Below, one piece after another: positions 9,444-22,671 of a DNA stretch of 64,000 bases (positions are counted from its first letter, which is position 1; every line of letters starts with the position of its first letter). The stretch is from Deltaproteobacteria bacterium (GTDB taxonomy: Bacteria; Myxococcota_A; Polyangia; Haliangiales; Haliangiaceae). A program made the position numbers and the translations under genes. The notes under the pieces are model-generated. The model made no database searches. It was not told where the DNA came from and was given only the letters and a program-made list of their open reading frames with translations. The stretch spans positions 1 through 64,000 of the forward strand of contig JANXOM010000035.1 in assembly GCA_025353585.1 (NCBI GenBank). The letters run 5' to 3'.

Positions 9444-9920
9444 ATGCGCTCGCCGCGCCTCCTCGCGCTCTCCGCCGTCGTCGTCGCCGCGCCCGCGGCT
9501 GCCGCCCGGCAAACGTCAGGCAAACGGCGAGGGCGCGCACGGGACGGCAGGCTCGGTGCGCTCGCCCCCACGGCGCCCGTGGTCCCGGTACCGCTCGCAG
9601 GGATCACCCTCACCGTCCAGGACACGCCGCTCGAGACCGTCGGCGCCATGCAGGGCGCCGACGCGACCACCACGCAAGGCCGGGCGAAGCCGTCCGATGG
9701 CGTCGCGCGCTCGAGCCGAGGCGCGAGATCGCGGGCCACGAGGACCTGCCGCTCGACGACTCGCCGAGACCGAGGCCGACCGCGTCGACTTCGACACGGC
9801 CGGCGCGTCGTCGTAGCCTCGGCCGCGGCGCAACCGAAGATCGAGGCGAAGTGCGGCAAGCTGCTGCTCGACATCCTCGGCATCGGGCGGCGGACGCCCC
9901 CTTTTCCGCCAGCGAAGTAA
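9444..9920 (+). CDS. Questionable secreted small protein or decayed gene
   Basis: The open frame starts with a plausible signal peptide (MRSPRLLALSAVVVAAPAAA) and ends KCGKLLLDILGIGRRTPPF. The middle is Arg/Ser-rich and looks out of frame. Protein-like fragments appear in the other two forward frames over 9690-9850 (EPRREIAGHEDLPLDDS and LAETEADRVDFDTAG). This pattern would fit a small exported protein broken by frameshifts. It is equally possible that the 520 bp between the AraC gene and the next lipoprotein hold no gene. Confidence 0.25.
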   Translation: MRSPRLLALSAVVVAAPAAAARQTSGKRRGRARDGRLGALAPTAPVVPVPLAGITLTVQDTPLETVGAMQGADATTTQGRAKPSDGVARSSRGARSRATRTCRSTTRRDRGRPRRLRHGRRVVVASAAAQPKIEAKCGKLLLDILGIGRRTPPFPPAK

Positions 9921-9944
9921 CCCCGCCACGGCTACGATCCAGGC

Positions 9945-10457
9945 ATGCGCGCGCTCGCGACCCTGGTGCTCCTCTCCAGCGCCTGCGTGCACGTGGACAC
10001 GTTCGCGCAGCCGACCGCCCTCGCGCGCCACGGCGACGATCTGCGCGCCACGGGCACCGCGCGGGTCGAGGTGGAGCAGGGCGGCACGGTGGCCGTCGGC
10101 GCCGACGATGTCGTGCAGGTCGTTTTCCCGGGCACCGAGGAGTCGCACCTGTGGGGCCTCGTCAAGACGGGCACGCCTGACGCGGCGCAGGCGGTCACCA
10201 TCGCGAACCTCGTGGCGCGCTGCGCACCGGACGCGAGCGGGCGCGATTGCCTCGCCGGCCGCACGCGCGGTCCGATCCGCGTCGGCCACCGCACCCGCGT
10301 CGACGGCGCGCGCATCGGTGTCGGCCTCTTCGGCGCGGTCGCCACGACCGGTGCCATCACCTGCCTCGCCGTATGCACGAAGCCGGGCGTGCTCGCCTAC
10401 GTCGGCGCGGGCATCGGTGCGCTCGTGATGCTCGTGCCGCTCTCCGGTACGTTCTGA
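9945..10457 (+). CDS. Lipoprotein with C-terminal hydrophobic hairpin
   Basis: 170 aa. The signal peptide is short with lipobox LSSAC (Cys14). A soluble middle region (VEQGGTVAVGADDVVQVVFPG) precedes two hydrophobic segments near residues 124-140 and 148-166 (IGVGLFGAVATTGAITCLAV and VLAYVGAGIGALVMLVPL). No family is recognised. It is convergent with the site-2 protease gene, 10 bp away. Confidence 0.6.
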   Translation: MRALATLVLLSSACVHVDTFAQPTALARHGDDLRATGTARVEVEQGGTVAVGADDVVQVVFPGTEESHLWGLVKTGTPDAAQAVTIANLVARCAPDASGRDCLAGRTRGPIRVGHRTRVDGARIGVGLFGAVATTGAITCLAVCTKPGVLAYVGAGIGALVMLVPLSGTF

Positions 10458-10467
10458 GCCAGCGCGC

Positions 10468-11169
10468 TCACGCCACGTCCACGATGACGTAGCGCCCGTC
10501 CACCTGCCGCACGACATACCGGCCACGTCCCGTCCCGCCTGCCGCCGCCTCGGCGCGCGCCATCTGCTGCTCGCGCGTGGTCATCATCCACAAGAACGGC
10601 GCCAGCATCAGCAGCTGGTACGCGCCCATCAGGCCGATCACCGCGAAGCCGATCGTCGCCACGCGCGCGACCTTCACCGCCGCCTCCGTCGCGCGAACGT
10701 GCCCCATGCGATACGCGAGCAGCGCGCGCAGGATCCGCCCGCCGTCCATCGGCAGCGCCGGGATCAAGTTGAAGCCCGCGATGACGAGGTTGATCCAGCC
10801 GATCAACCCGAGGAGCGACACGTGCGTGACCGCGCCGAGTCCGATGCCGATCGCCGCCAGCGCGAGCGACACCGCCGGCCCGGCCGCTGCGATCGCGAGC
10901 TCGCGGCCGGGCGCACGCGGCATGCCGTCCATCTTCGCGGCGCCACCGAAGAAGCCGAGCTCGATCCCGGACACGCGCACGCCGAAGCGCCGCGCGACGA
11001 CCGCGTGCCCCAGCTCGTGGAGCAGCACGGATGCAAAGGACAGCCCCACGACCATCACGCCGGCGAGGCCGCCGAACGCGATGAACACGAACGCGAGGAG
11101 GAGGAGAAAGCTCGGGTTGACGTCGATCGGGAAGCCCATCCACGCCCCGAGGCGCCATGGCTTGAACAT
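10468..11169 (-). CDS. Site-2-protease-like M50 membrane zinc peptidase
   Basis: 233 aa from ATG 11169 (MFKPWRLGAWMGFPIDV), which fits the family better than the upstream ATG at 11244. The zinc motif HELGH is in the second membrane segment and the third ligand lies in NLIPALPMDGGR (Asp). Several hydrophobic helices surround these. Such peptidases cut substrates within the membrane, for example anti-sigma factors. There is no PDZ domain, so this is a minimal form. It is divergent from the EttA gene. Confidence 0.88.
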   Translation of the reverse strand: MFKPWRLGAWMGFPIDVNPSFLLLLAFVFIAFGGLAGVMVVGLSFASVLLHELGHAVVARRFGVRVSGIELGFFGGAAKMDGMPRAPGRELAIAAAGPAVSLALAAIGIGLGAVTHVSLLGLIGWINLVIAGFNLIPALPMDGGRILRALLAYRMGHVRATEAAVKVARVATIGFAVIGLMGAYQLLMLAPFLWMMTTREQQMARAEAAAGGTGRGRYVVRQVDGRYVIVDVA

Positions 11170-11266
11170 GTCTCTCAGTGTGCGCACCCCACGGCCCGGC
11201 GGACCCTCCTCGATCGGCCAGGTTTCGAGACTCACCGACGGCAACGCGTGCTAGAACCGCCGCGAG

Positions 11267-12946
<1,680 letters not shown>

Positions 12947-12954
12947 GCCGCCGC

Positions 12955-14169
12955 GTGGCGGTGCTGTTCCCCCGCCGCGTCGGATCCCGCGGCTGGATCG
13001 CGAGCCTCGCGGCGATGACGGCCATCGTCGCGATGTCGATCGATACGAGCCTGCCGGCGCAGCCGGAGCTCGCGCGCGTGTTCGACGTGGCGCCCGACAC
13101 GGCCGCGCTGACGCTCTCGCTGTTCATCGCCGGCTTCGCGGGCGCGCAGCTCGTGACGGGCTATCTGTCCGATGCGTTCGGGCGCCGGCGCGTGCTCGTC
13201 GTCGGGCTCGGCCTGTTCTCGGCCGCCGGCGCGGCGTGCGCGCTCGCGCCGAGCATGGGCGCGCTGATCGCGTTCCGCGTGCTCGCGGGCGCGGCCGCGG
13301 CGGCGCCACCCGTCGTCGCGCGCGCGATGGTGCGCGACACGCAGCCCGCCGGCGAAGCGGCCCGCCTCCTGTCCGCGATGCTCGCCGTGATGGCGGTAGC
13401 GCCGATGGTCGCGCCGCTGATCGGCGGCGCCGTGCTCGAGCTCGCGGGCTGGCGCGCGGTGTTCGGCGTGCTCGCCACCGTCGGGGCGGCGCTGTTCGTG
13501 CTCGCGCAGCTGACGCTCGCGGAGACCCTCGAGGCGCACCAGCGCCGCCCGCCGAGCTTGCGCGGCCTCTTCGCCGCGTACGGCACGTTCCTCTCGACGC
13601 CGGGGACGCGCATCCCGGTGCTGATCGGCTGCGCGTCGTTCGCCGGTCAGTTCGCGTGGATCTCCGACTCGCCGTTCGTGTTCAAGGCGCACTACGGCGT
13701 CTCGTCGTTCGCGTTCGCGCTCTACTTTGGCGGCACGGCGCTCGCGCTGATCGCGAGCTCGGTCACCGGCGGCCGCCTGCTCGAGCGTGGGCTCTCACCG
13801 CGTCGCATGGTGCTCGCCGGCACGACGCTCCTCGCGGTCGGCGGCGTCGGCGCGGCGGCGATGACGCAGCTGACGGACCTCGGCATCCCCGGCTTCATGC
13901 CGCCACTGGTCGTGTACTTCCTCGGCATCGGGCTCGCGAGTCCGAGCGCGATGGCGATGGCGATGGCGCCGGTCCCGAGCATCGCCGGCACCGCGTCCTC
14001 GGTGGTCGGCTTCGCGTCGATGGCGGCGGGCTCGCTGAGCGGCTACCTGACGACCAAGCTCGGCGGCGATTCGCCGCGCGGCTTCGCGAACGTCCTCGCG
14101 GCGATGGGCGTCCTCGCGCTGGGCCTGGCCCTTGGCGCGCCGCCGGCCCGGCGTCCGCACGCGTCGTAG
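12955..14169 (+). CDS. MFS transporter, Bcr/CflA-type drug-efflux family
   Basis: 404 aa from GTG 12955, eight bases after the EttA stop. Twelve hydrophobic segments are visible. The opening (AAMTAIVAMSIDTSLPAQPELARVF) and motif A between helices 2 and 3 (GYLSDAFGRRRVLVVG) match the Bcr/CflA drug:proton antiporters. A second family hallmark is ARAMVRDTQP near helix 5. It probably exports small toxic compounds. It may be co-transcribed with ettA. Confidence 0.88.
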   Translation: MAVLFPRRVGSRGWIASLAAMTAIVAMSIDTSLPAQPELARVFDVAPDTAALTLSLFIAGFAGAQLVTGYLSDAFGRRRVLVVGLGLFSAAGAACALAPSMGALIAFRVLAGAAAAAPPVVARAMVRDTQPAGEAARLLSAMLAVMAVAPMVAPLIGGAVLELAGWRAVFGVLATVGAALFVLAQLTLAETLEAHQRRPPSLRGLFAAYGTFLSTPGTRIPVLIGCASFAGQFAWISDSPFVFKAHYGVSSFAFALYFGGTALALIASSVTGGRLLERGLSPRRMVLAGTTLLAVGGVGAAAMTQLTDLGIPGFMPPLVVYFLGIGLASPSAMAMAMAPVPSIAGTASSVVGFASMAAGSLSGYLTTKLGGDSPRGFANVLAAMGVLALGLALGAPPARRPHAS

Positions 14170-14307
14170 GCCGCCGCGTGCGCTCGCACGTGGCGCCAGC
14201 GCACAGCTGCACCATGCGCGCTCACTTCCGACGAAGAATCGCGTAGTTCCACGTCATGGCTCGCGCGGAACTCGGGCATAGCCCGTGCTCTTGTGCCGGC
14301 CATCCCT

Positions 14308-14868
14308 ATGAAGACTCTCCTCGCGTCCAGCGTCGTTGCCGCAGCCACCTTCCTCGCCCTGCCAGCCTTTGCCGACTCCGATCGCGATCGGGTCGGCATC
14401 GTCGTCGGCGGCTCCGTCGACGGCGGCAACATCGGCTGCCAGAACAAGAACGGCGACGACTGCGGTAACGGCGCGCACGCCGCCGGCGGGCTCTCCGTTC
14501 ATCTCGGCGGCATGGTCGGCCCGAACATCGCCATCCTCGGCGAGGTCTGGGGCATGGCTCACACCGACGACAACGTCACCGCCAGCCAGGTCCTCGCGAC
14601 CGCGAACCTCCGCGGCTGGGTCCTGCCGAACCTGTGGCTCCAGGCCGGCGTCGGCGTCGCGCAGTCGCGGCTCGCCTTCAAGAGCGGCGCGTTCATGGCG
14701 TCGACGAATTCGGACACCGTCCCCGCGTTCGATCTCGCGGCCGGCGTCGAGATCATCCGTACGCCGCAGTTCGGCCTCGACGTCGAGGTGCGCGGCGGCT
14801 CGGGCTTCTATCAGAGCGACACGCGCGTGTACAACACGTCGCTCGGCATCGGCGTCAGCTGGTTCTAG
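14308..14868 (+). CDS. Outer-membrane beta-barrel-like protein
   Basis: 186 aa from ATG 14308, giving a clean signal peptide MKTLLASSVVAAATFLALPAFA. The mature part alternates short polar and hydrophobic strands (GGLSVHLGGMVGPNIAILGEVW, LRGWVLPNLWLQAGVG) and ends in Phe after SLGIGVSW, the usual C-terminal signal for BAM-assembled barrels. Function unknown. Its stop shares four bases (CTAG) with the stop of the convergent deacetylase. Confidence 0.7.
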   Translation: MKTLLASSVVAAATFLALPAFADSDRDRVGIVVGGSVDGGNIGCQNKNGDDCGNGAHAAGGLSVHLGGMVGPNIAILGEVWGMAHTDDNVTASQVLATANLRGWVLPNLWLQAGVGVAQSRLAFKSGAFMASTNSDTVPAFDLAAGVEIIRTPQFGLDVEVRGGSGFYQSDTRVYNTSLGIGVSWF

Positions 14869-16010
14869 TCACCGTTCGGCGCGCACACGGTCGCCGTCGC
14901 GGCGGAGGCGCCGCTGCTGCCCACGTAGCGCGGCATCGCGACGTCCGTCGTATCCGGCAGCCGCTGGCACGTCTGGTTCTGCGCCGCCGCCTTCGCGACG
15001 CAGATGCCGCCGGTCCCCTGCGGCCCGTCGGCGATGCAGAACGTCGCGGCCTTGCCCGCCGTGTCGGGGCACGTACCCTCGCACGGCTGCGTGCAGAAGC
15101 CGGCCGCGTGGCAGTCGTTGCTGCTGCAGTCGAGGCTCGTGGCGCACGCCTCGCCGAGCGCCTGTTTCGGCCGCGCGCCCGCGAGCTGCGGGAATACGGA
15201 CACGTCGTCGATGCGGACGAACGTGAAGCCCTGCTGCTCGAGCGCGGTCAGCACGCCGTCGAGGTGATCGACGGTGAATTGATGGATGTCGTGCATGAGG
15301 ATGATGCCGCCGCCGGTCTGCTTCGCCTGCGAGAGCACGTAGGCCTGGTAATCGGTGCGCATCGCGTCCGGCACGTACTTGAACGTCGCCGGCTTGCAGG
15401 TGCCGTGGCCCGCCTGGTAGCACCAATCGGCGCTGTCGATGTGCCAGCCAACGAAGATGTAGCCGCGGTCGTGCACGGCGGCGACGCCCGCGCACGTCGA
15501 GCTGCCGAACGGAAAACGGAAGTACTTCGCGGGCGAGCCGGCGGCGCGGATCAGGACGTCCGTCTCGTCGATCTCGCTCGCGAGCTTCGCCGCCGTCTGG
15601 TGCGCGAGGTCGAGGTGGTTCTGGCTGTGGTTTCCGAGCATGTAGTCGGGGTCGTGGGCGATCTGCGCCGCGACCGCCTTCGCCGCGGGCGACGTGTAGC
15701 GCATGCCGTTGTTGAAGAACGTCGCGGGCGCGTGGTGCTTCTTCAAGATCGCGATGATCTTCGGCGTGGTCGCCGGGTTCGGGCCATCGTCGAACGTGAG
15801 CGCGATGTGATGGTCGAAGCCGTTGCGGTCCGGGACCACCACGCCGTTGCAGCTGCCGTCGGCCTTGCCGCCCGCGGTCTGCGTCTCGTACGCGCTGTTC
15901 ATCAGCTCGCCGTCGTCGCCGTCGTCGACCTCGTCCTGGGTGGCGCAGCCGGAGAACATCAGCAGGGAGGCGAGGGGTAGCAGCGAGGCGAAGCGCGCGG
16001 AGGGACGCAT
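14865..16010 (-). CDS. Polysaccharide deacetylase lipoprotein with Cys-rich C terminus
   Basis: 381 aa. A lipobox ends at Cys22 (LLMFSGC) and an acidic linker follows. The NodB domain has motif 1 TFDDGPNP (Asp74/Asp75), motif 2 GNHSQNHLD (zinc His pair), and later RFPFGSS and MHDIH. The last about 100 residues contain about ten Cys in short spacings (CSSNDCHAAGFCTQPC), a small disulfide-knot region common in myxobacterial surface proteins. The enzyme probably removes N-acetyl groups from peptidoglycan or an exopolysaccharide outside the cell. Confidence 0.88.
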   Translation of the reverse strand: MRPSARFASLLPLASLLMFSGCATQDEVDDGDDGELMNSAYETQTAGGKADGSCNGVVVPDRNGFDHHIALTFDDGPNPATTPKIIAILKKHHAPATFFNNGMRYTSPAAKAVAAQIAHDPDYMLGNHSQNHLDLAHQTAAKLASEIDETDVLIRAAGSPAKYFRFPFGSSTCAGVAAVHDRGYIFVGWHIDSADWCYQAGHGTCKPATFKYVPDAMRTDYQAYVLSQAKQTGGGIILMHDIHQFTVDHLDGVLTALEQQGFTFVRIDDVSVFPQLAGARPKQALGEACATSLDCSSNDCHAAGFCTQPCEGTCPDTAGKAATFCIADGPQGTGGICVAKAAAQNQTCQRLPDTTDVAMPRYVGSSGASAATATVCAPNGD

Positions 16011-16064
16011 CCGGCCACCACGAGCACACACCGCGCCACGCGGATCCGCCCTGTGGGGCGTTCT

Positions 16065-16086
16065 GGGGCTAGGGACACTTGTCCCC
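16065..16086. repeat. REP-like palindrome GGGACA-CT-TGTCCC
   Basis: A perfect 6-bp-arm hairpin (16072-16085) preceded by GGGGCTA, in the gap between the deacetylase start and the MFS gene. Its GGGGAC/GTCCCC ends recall those of the cluster at 7867-8100, but the core differs. A single copy cannot prove a repeat family. Confidence 0.5.
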
Positions 16087-16217
16087 ACCTCCGTGCGTAG
16101 CCGGCGGCCCGAGTTGCGGATCGCGCTGCTTCAAAGGCGTGTCCTCTCGTACATCTCCACGCGCCTGGGAACCTTGTCGGGTTGACGCCTTACACGGGTG
16201 GTCTGCGACCGTGACGC

Positions 16218-17483
16218 GTGCCCGAGACACCTCATCCGCGCGAGCGCTGGATCATCGCGGCCGCGGCGACCGTCATGCAGCTCGCGCTCGGCGCGGTCTA
16301 CGCCTGGAGCGTGTTCAGAAAGCCGCTCGCCGACGCCCTCGACGCGAGCGTCACCCAGGTCAACGTCGCGTTCACGGTCGCGAACGTCACGCTCGGCATC
16401 GCGGCCTTCGTCGGCGGGCTGTGGCTGACGCGCGTGGGCCCGCGCGTGCTCGCGCTCACCGCCGGTTGCCTCTACGGCCTCGGCGTCTTCCTCGCCGGCT
16501 TCTCCGCGCATCATCTCGCGCTCCTCTACGTCACCTATGGCGCGCTCGCCGGCACGGGCATCGGGCTCGGCTACATCGTGCCGCTGGCGACGCTCGTGAA
16601 GTGGTTCCCCGACAAGCGCGGCATGATCACCGGCCTCGCGGTGGCGGGCTTCGGCGGCGGCGCGCTGGTGGTCAGCCCGATCGCGCGCGCGCTCGTCGGC
16701 GCGTACGGCCCGTTCACCGCGTTCCACGTGCTCGGGGCGGCGTTCCTCGTCGTCGTGCTCGCGGCGGCGATGTTCATGCGCGATCCGCCGGCCGGCTACG
16801 TTCCCGCCGGGTGGCGGCCGCCCGTCGCCACGGCGCTCGGCCCGGTCGCCGATTACACGCTCGGCCAGGCGCTGCGCACGTGGCAGTGGTACGCGCTGTG
16901 GGTCGTCCTGTTCCTCAGCGTGGGCGCGGGCATCTCGATCATCGCCGAGGCCGTGCCGATGGCCCAGGAGCTCGTCGACGCGAGCGACGCGCAGGCCACC
17001 GCGCTCGTCGGGACGATCGCGCTGTTCAACGGCGCGGGCCGCCTCGTCTGGGCGAGCCTGTCCGATGCCCTCGGGCGCCGCACGGTGTTCGTGATGATGT
17101 TCCTCCTGCAGGCCGGCGTGTTCTGCGTGCTGCCGCTCGCCGGCAGCTACCAGCAGCTCCTCGCGCTCGCGTGCGTGAGCCTGCTCTGCTACGGCGGCGG
17201 GTTCGGCACGATGCCGGCGCTCGTCGCGGACTACTTCGGGCCGCGCCACGTCGGGCGGATCTACGGCCTCCTGCTGACGGCGTGGAGCGCGGGCGCGATC
17301 CTCGGGCCGCTGATCGTGTCACGGCTGCGCGACGCGAGCGGCACGTACACGAGCGGCCTCCGCGTGATCGCGGCGCTCATGGTGGTCGGCGCGATCGTCC
17401 CGCTGCTCCTGCAGTCGCCCGCCCGGAGCGCCGCGCGGCCTACGACTGCGCCGGCCCGAGCTCGTCGTGCGGCGCGTGCTTGA
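16218..17483 (+). CDS. MFS transporter, OFA (oxalate/formate antiporter) family
   Basis: 421 aa from GTG 16218. The N terminus [33 protein letters not shown] is the OFA signature, where QLxLGxxYAWSVF is nearly invariant. [34 protein letters not shown] is the equally typical helix 4-5 region. Twelve hydrophobic segments are present. Members exchange small carboxylates such as oxalate/formate, or import monocarboxylates; the substrate here is unknown. The 3' end overlaps the convergent endonuclease-family gene by 44 bp. Confidence 0.9.
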   Translation: MPETPHPRERWIIAAAATVMQLALGAVYAWSVFRKPLADALDASVTQVNVAFTVANVTLGIAAFVGGLWLTRVGPRVLALTAGCLYGLGVFLAGFSAHHLALLYVTYGALAGTGIGLGYIVPLATLVKWFPDKRGMITGLAVAGFGGGALVVSPIARALVGAYGPFTAFHVLGAAFLVVVLAAAMFMRDPPAGYVPAGWRPPVATALGPVADYTLGQALRTWQWYALWVVLFLSVGAGISIIAEAVPMAQELVDASDAQATALVGTIALFNGAGRLVWASLSDALGRRTVFVMMFLLQAGVFCVLPLAGSYQQLLALACVSLLCYGGGFGTMPALVADYFGPRHVGRIYGLLLTAWSAGAILGPLIVSRLRDASGTYTSGLRVIAALMVVGAIVPLLLQSPARSAARPTTAPARARRAARA

Positions 17484-18210
17484 CCGCGTGCAAGCGGACG
17501 TCGGCCACCAGCGGACGGTGATCGCTCGCCCGGCGCGCGAGCTCGGTATCGCAGCGCGCGAGACCCAGGTAGTCCATCGAGCCGCGGACGAAGATCGCGT
17601 CCAGCGCGCGGAGCGGGCCCCACGCCGGGAACGTGCGGGGGCGCTGCTCGATGCCGCGGAAGCCGGCCGGCGCGAGGAGCTCGCCGAGCCCACCGTAGAC
17701 GTCGTTCAGATCGCCGCCGACGACGACCGGCGTGTCGCCGTGCAGCTGCTGGAACGGGTGGGATTCGAGGAACTTGCGGAGCTGGATCTTGCGCTCGTAG
17801 CGCGCGAGGCCGAGGTGCATGTTGTACGCGTGCACCGTGCGGTCGACGCCGTCGTGCCGCACGCGCAGGACCGCGTGGAGCGCGCTGCGGGCCTTCTTGA
17901 AGCGAATGGTCAGATCGAGGTTCGCGCTCTCGACGATCGGATAGCGGCTCAAGATCGCGTTGCCGTACTGTCCGCCGCCGCGCACGTCCACGTTCGGGTA
18001 CCAGCAGCGGTGCTTCATGCCGAGCTCCTCGCCGAGCACGTCGACCTGGCGGTCGCGGTTGCTGCGTGGGACGCCAGCGTCCACCTCCTGCAGCATGCAG
18101 ACGTCCGGCTCGAGCCCGCGGATCACGTCGACGATCCGCCGCGGCTCGTAGCGCCGATCGACGCCGCCGATGCACTTGTGGATATTGTAGCTGAGGACGC
18201 GGAGCTTCAC
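17440..18210 (-). CDS. Endonuclease/exonuclease/phosphatase-family metal-dependent hydrolase
   Basis: 256 aa from GTG 18210, where GTGA overlaps the stop of the upstream phosphatase gene. All EEP motifs are visible: [17 protein letters not shown] (metal Glu), YNMHLG, GGDLND, and the terminal SDHRPL with the catalytic Asp-His. Enzymes of this fold cut phosphodiester bonds in DNA, RNA, phospholipids or inositol phosphates. This short form resembles bacterial YbhP-like proteins of unknown substrate. Confidence 0.85.
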   Translation of the reverse strand: MKLRVLSYNIHKCIGGVDRRYEPRRIVDVIRGLEPDVCMLQEVDAGVPRSNRDRQVDVLGEELGMKHRCWYPNVDVRGGGQYGNAILSRYPIVESANLDLTIRFKKARSALHAVLRVRHDGVDRTVHAYNMHLGLARYERKIQLRKFLESHPFQQLHGDTPVVVGGDLNDVYGGLGELLAPAGFRGIEQRPRTFPAWGPLRALDAIFVRGSMDYLGLARCDTELARRASDHRPLVADVRLHAVKHAPHDELGPAQS

Positions 18211-20387
18211 GCCTGACCTCCGATCGCGCCGGGTTCTGCGATCTGGGCGATCACGAGCGTCTCGTCGTCGACACGCGCGCGGCCGGCCCGGTGCGCGGTC
18301 ACGGCTGCATGCACGCGGTCGTGTACGGCGACCGGCGCGAGGTGCGCGCTGTCGAGCTTGCGCAGGAGGCGCTGGAGCCGGCGGTCGCCGAACGCATCGC
18401 CGCGGGGATCCGGCGCTTCGACCACGCCATCGGTATACCAGACGACGAGATCGCCGGCGTGCAGCGGCCGCTGCACCACCTTCGCGACCGGCGCGGCGCC
18501 CGAGCCCAGGAGGTTCCCGCGCGCGACGAGGGCCTGCAGCTCCACCTCGCGCGTGCCCGGGATCGCCCGGCACAGGTACGGCGTCGAGTGCCCGCACGAC
18601 GCGAAGCGCAGCTCGCCGGCCGCCGGATCGAGGATCGTCGCGGCCGCCGTCATCGAGAGCGTGCCGCCGCCCACGCGCCACACGGCCGCATCGAGCGCGG
18701 CCATCAGCGCCGCCAGATCGAGATCGGGGCCGCTGCGCCGCACCGCCACGTCGCACGCACCGACCGCGGCCGCCGTCACCATCGCCGAGGCCACGCCGTG
18801 CCCGGTGACGTCGCCGATCGCGACCAGCACGCGCCCGCCGCCGAGCGGGTACACGCCCCAGAAGTCGCCGGCGCAGCGCGTGGCGGGCTGCCAGGAGCCG
18901 ACGATCGTCACGTCGCCCACCCGCTGGGGCGCGCGGCCGGGCAGGAGCTCGCGTTGCACGGTCGCGGCGAGCTCCACCTCGCGGGCGAGGGCGGCCCCGC
19001 GCGCGGCCTGCTGCGCCATGCGCGCGTGCACGATCGCCTCGGCGAGCCGGCTCGCGGCGCGCTCGAGGAACTCCAGCGACCGGCCGCGGATCCGAGGCGC
19101 GCTCGTGGGGATCATCAGCACGCCGAGGAGCTCGTCGTGGCTCGTCACGGGGACCAACCCGCGCGCGCCGTGGAGCGCGAACAGCCCGCCCACGAGGTCT
19201 CGCAGATCGTCGGGGGTCGCCGGATCGAGCTCGTTCGCGAACAGGGCGCCGCGCTGCTCCGCGAGCCAGCCCGCGATCAGCGGATCGGGCGCGCGTTCGT
19301 CGGCGATGCGCTCTCCGCCGGCGGTCGTCCAGCCCCAGTCCTCGGCGGCGGCGAGCAGGATCTCGGGCCGCACGCCGAGCCCGAGCTCCACGATATCGAG
19401 CGCGAGCCGCGCGACCTCGCCCTCGGTCGCGAGCGTCCGGGCCCGGCCCACGAGCTGCGCGAGGAGCCGATCGAGCGGACCCTCGTGGCGCGCGCCGCGA
19501 TTGACGAGCGCGATCACCGCGATGGCGATCCGCACGCCGATGAAGCTCAGCACGAGCGTGGCCGTCGTGCCCCACCACGCGATCTCGGTACGGCTGCCGA
19601 GGGCGGACAGCGCGAGCCACGCGACCACGACGCCGGCGGCGTACAGCAGCACGAGCCGCGGCGCGGCCGTGTCCACCGCGCGCACGCGGAGCAGATCCTC
19701 CACGACGAGCGCGCGCACGACGAGCAGGCTGCCGAAGCCCGAGAGCAGCCAGCCCACGGGAAACAGGCCGTGGCCATACGCGAACGCGACGTCGACAAGC
19801 CCGCCGTACGTAATCGCGTTCGCGAACAGCACGTGGCGCTGCTGGCGGCGCGTGTCCGACGGCGGCGCGCGCAGCGCCTGGCGGGCAAGCACGGTGAAGC
19901 CCGGGATCGACGTCGCGAACGTGGTGAGCAGCGCGAGCCACGCCCACTGGCCCGCGGTCGCGTACCAGAGCTTGAGCTCCGGCAGGTAGCGCACGCCCGC
20001 GACGGCCGTGTCCGTGAAGATGCCGGCGATGATCCAGGCGACCGCGACGGCGACGCCCGTCCACACGACCACGCGGTACTTGCGATCCTGGCCCACGAGC
20101 GCGATCTGGAAGCCCGTGCCGGTCGCGGCCGCCATCGGGATGAACGCCGCGCCGACGCGGAAGATCGTCTCGGCGGCCCGCCCCGAGCTGATCGACGGCG
20201 AGAGCGTCATCGTGACGGCGTACGGCAGGAGGGAGAGGCAATGGGCGAGGAGCCAGCCGCGCAGGCGGGGCTCGCCGCGCATCACCACCGCGTAGGCGAT
20301 GACGATCAGCATCGCCGCCGGCGCGAAGGCGAACGGCAGGGACAACCGGTGCGGCGCGTAGCTCGCGCTCGACCACAGCTCGTGCAT
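18207..20387 (-). CDS. Membrane-bound SpoIIE-type PP2C Ser/Thr phosphatase with GAF-like sensor
   Basis: 726 aa. The N-terminal third has about nine hydrophobic segments (an MASE/7TM-like sensor), then a GAF-like region around residues 315-470, a coiled-coil ([21 protein letters not shown]), and a SpoIIE phosphatase domain with [29 protein letters not shown] and DDETLV metal-binding motifs. Such enzymes dephosphorylate anti-sigma antagonists or kinase targets. The gene is divergent from a Ser/Thr kinase with only 35 bp between starts, suggesting a matched kinase/phosphatase pair, and overlaps the next gene by GTGA. Confidence 0.88.
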   Translation of the reverse strand: MHELWSSASYAPHRLSLPFAFAPAAMLIVIAYAVVMRGEPRLRGWLLAHCLSLLPYAVTMTLSPSISSGRAAETIFRVGAAFIPMAAATGTGFQIALVGQDRKYRVVVWTGVAVAVAWIIAGIFTDTAVAGVRYLPELKLWYATAGQWAWLALLTTFATSIPGFTVLARQALRAPPSDTRRQQRHVLFANAITYGGLVDVAFAYGHGLFPVGWLLSGFGSLLVVRALVVEDLLRVRAVDTAAPRLVLLYAAGVVVAWLALSALGSRTEIAWWGTTATLVLSFIGVRIAIAVIALVNRGARHEGPLDRLLAQLVGRARTLATEGEVARLALDIVELGLGVRPEILLAAAEDWGWTTAGGERIADERAPDPLIAGWLAEQRGALFANELDPATPDDLRDLVGGLFALHGARGLVPVTSHDELLGVLMIPTSAPRIRGRSLEFLERAASRLAEAIVHARMAQQAARGAALAREVELAATVQRELLPGRAPQRVGDVTIVGSWQPATRCAGDFWGVYPLGGGRVLVAIGDVTGHGVASAMVTAAAVGACDVAVRRSGPDLDLAALMAALDAAVWRVGGGTLSMTAAATILDPAAGELRFASCGHSTPYLCRAIPGTREVELQALVARGNLLGSGAAPVAKVVQRPLHAGDLVVWYTDGVVEAPDPRGDAFGDRRLQRLLRKLDSAHLAPVAVHDRVHAAVTAHRAGRARVDDETLVIAQIAEPGAIGGQA

Positions 20388-20422
20388 CTACCGCCGCAGC
20401 ATATCTCGTGTAGGATCGGCGC

Positions 20423-22135
<1,713 letters not shown>

Positions 22136-22251
22136 GCCTGCGTTCGTGGCGGGCGATCTGCTCCGTACAGGCGCTGGCGGCGGGGCCGACAAGCCGATCG
22201 ACAGAGACCGCGATGTATTCGCGGGCTCTGAGCCCGGGCGGCGACGGATCG

Positions 22252-22640
22252 GCCGAACTGCGGTTTTCCGTAGTAGGCAAATGACACTGTTTCTGGCACG
22301 GTTATCCAAGTGGCGTGGCGTTCGTACCTCAAGGTCTGCGTCATCGACGGCGCGCGCGGCGCCCGGACGGCCGGCTATTGCGTCGAATCGCCTGACCGCG
22401 ACTTCATCCCCTCGCGCCTCGTGACGGTCGAGCCGCCGCCGATGAAGACGAAGATGACCACGCTGCCCACGCGCCGTGTCCCCACGACGCCGCCGCCGCT
22501 GACGGCCGCGCCCGCCGCGACGATCCCGATGTCGCCGTCGACGGCTCGCCTGATGGCGAAGCCGAAGGCCGGCCGCGGCCCGACGTCGCGCTGACTCCAG
22601 AGCGCCGGGCCCATTCTGCCCTGCGGAAAGCCGCAGTTCC
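22252..22640. repeat. Short element bounded by about 20-30 bp inverted repeats (MITE-like)
   Basis: The left end at 22255-22273 reads GAACTGCGG-TTTTCCGTAG. The right end at 22619-22637 is its inverted copy with two changed bases, and weaker matching (GGCA-AATG) continues inward. Each end is itself a small hairpin, e.g. CTGCGG-AAAG-CCGCAG at 22621-22636. The 536-bp gap between the kinase and hydrolase-like genes is mostly this element. No target-site duplication was obvious. Confidence 0.5.
22310..22594 (+). CDS. Hypothetical 94-aa protein inside the inverted-repeat element
   Basis: Starts GTG 22310 (VAWRSYLKVCVIDGARG) and ends in a Pro/Thr/Lys-rich tail. Codon third positions are almost all G or C, as in real genes here, which is the only positive evidence. 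There is no recognised domain and no clear ribosome binding site. The reverse strand is also open for much of this stretch. Confidence 0.3.
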   Translation: MAWRSYLKVCVIDGARGARTAGYCVESPDRDFIPSRLVTVEPPPMKTKMTTLPTRRVPTTPPPLTAAPAATIPMSPSTARLMAKPKAGRGPTSR

Positions 22641-22671
22641 CAGCGCGACGCGATGAGCGCAAGCTGAGCCG

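Noticed and set aside
7090-9540. 816-codon minus-strand open frame
   Set aside because: It spans the REP cluster and runs antisense to real genes; composition is shadow-like with no domain.
17440-20376. Single 978-codon fusion of phosphatase region and endonuclease
   Set aside because: The upstream part is out of frame with the phosphatase motifs; the endonuclease starts at GTG 18210 in a GTGA overlap.
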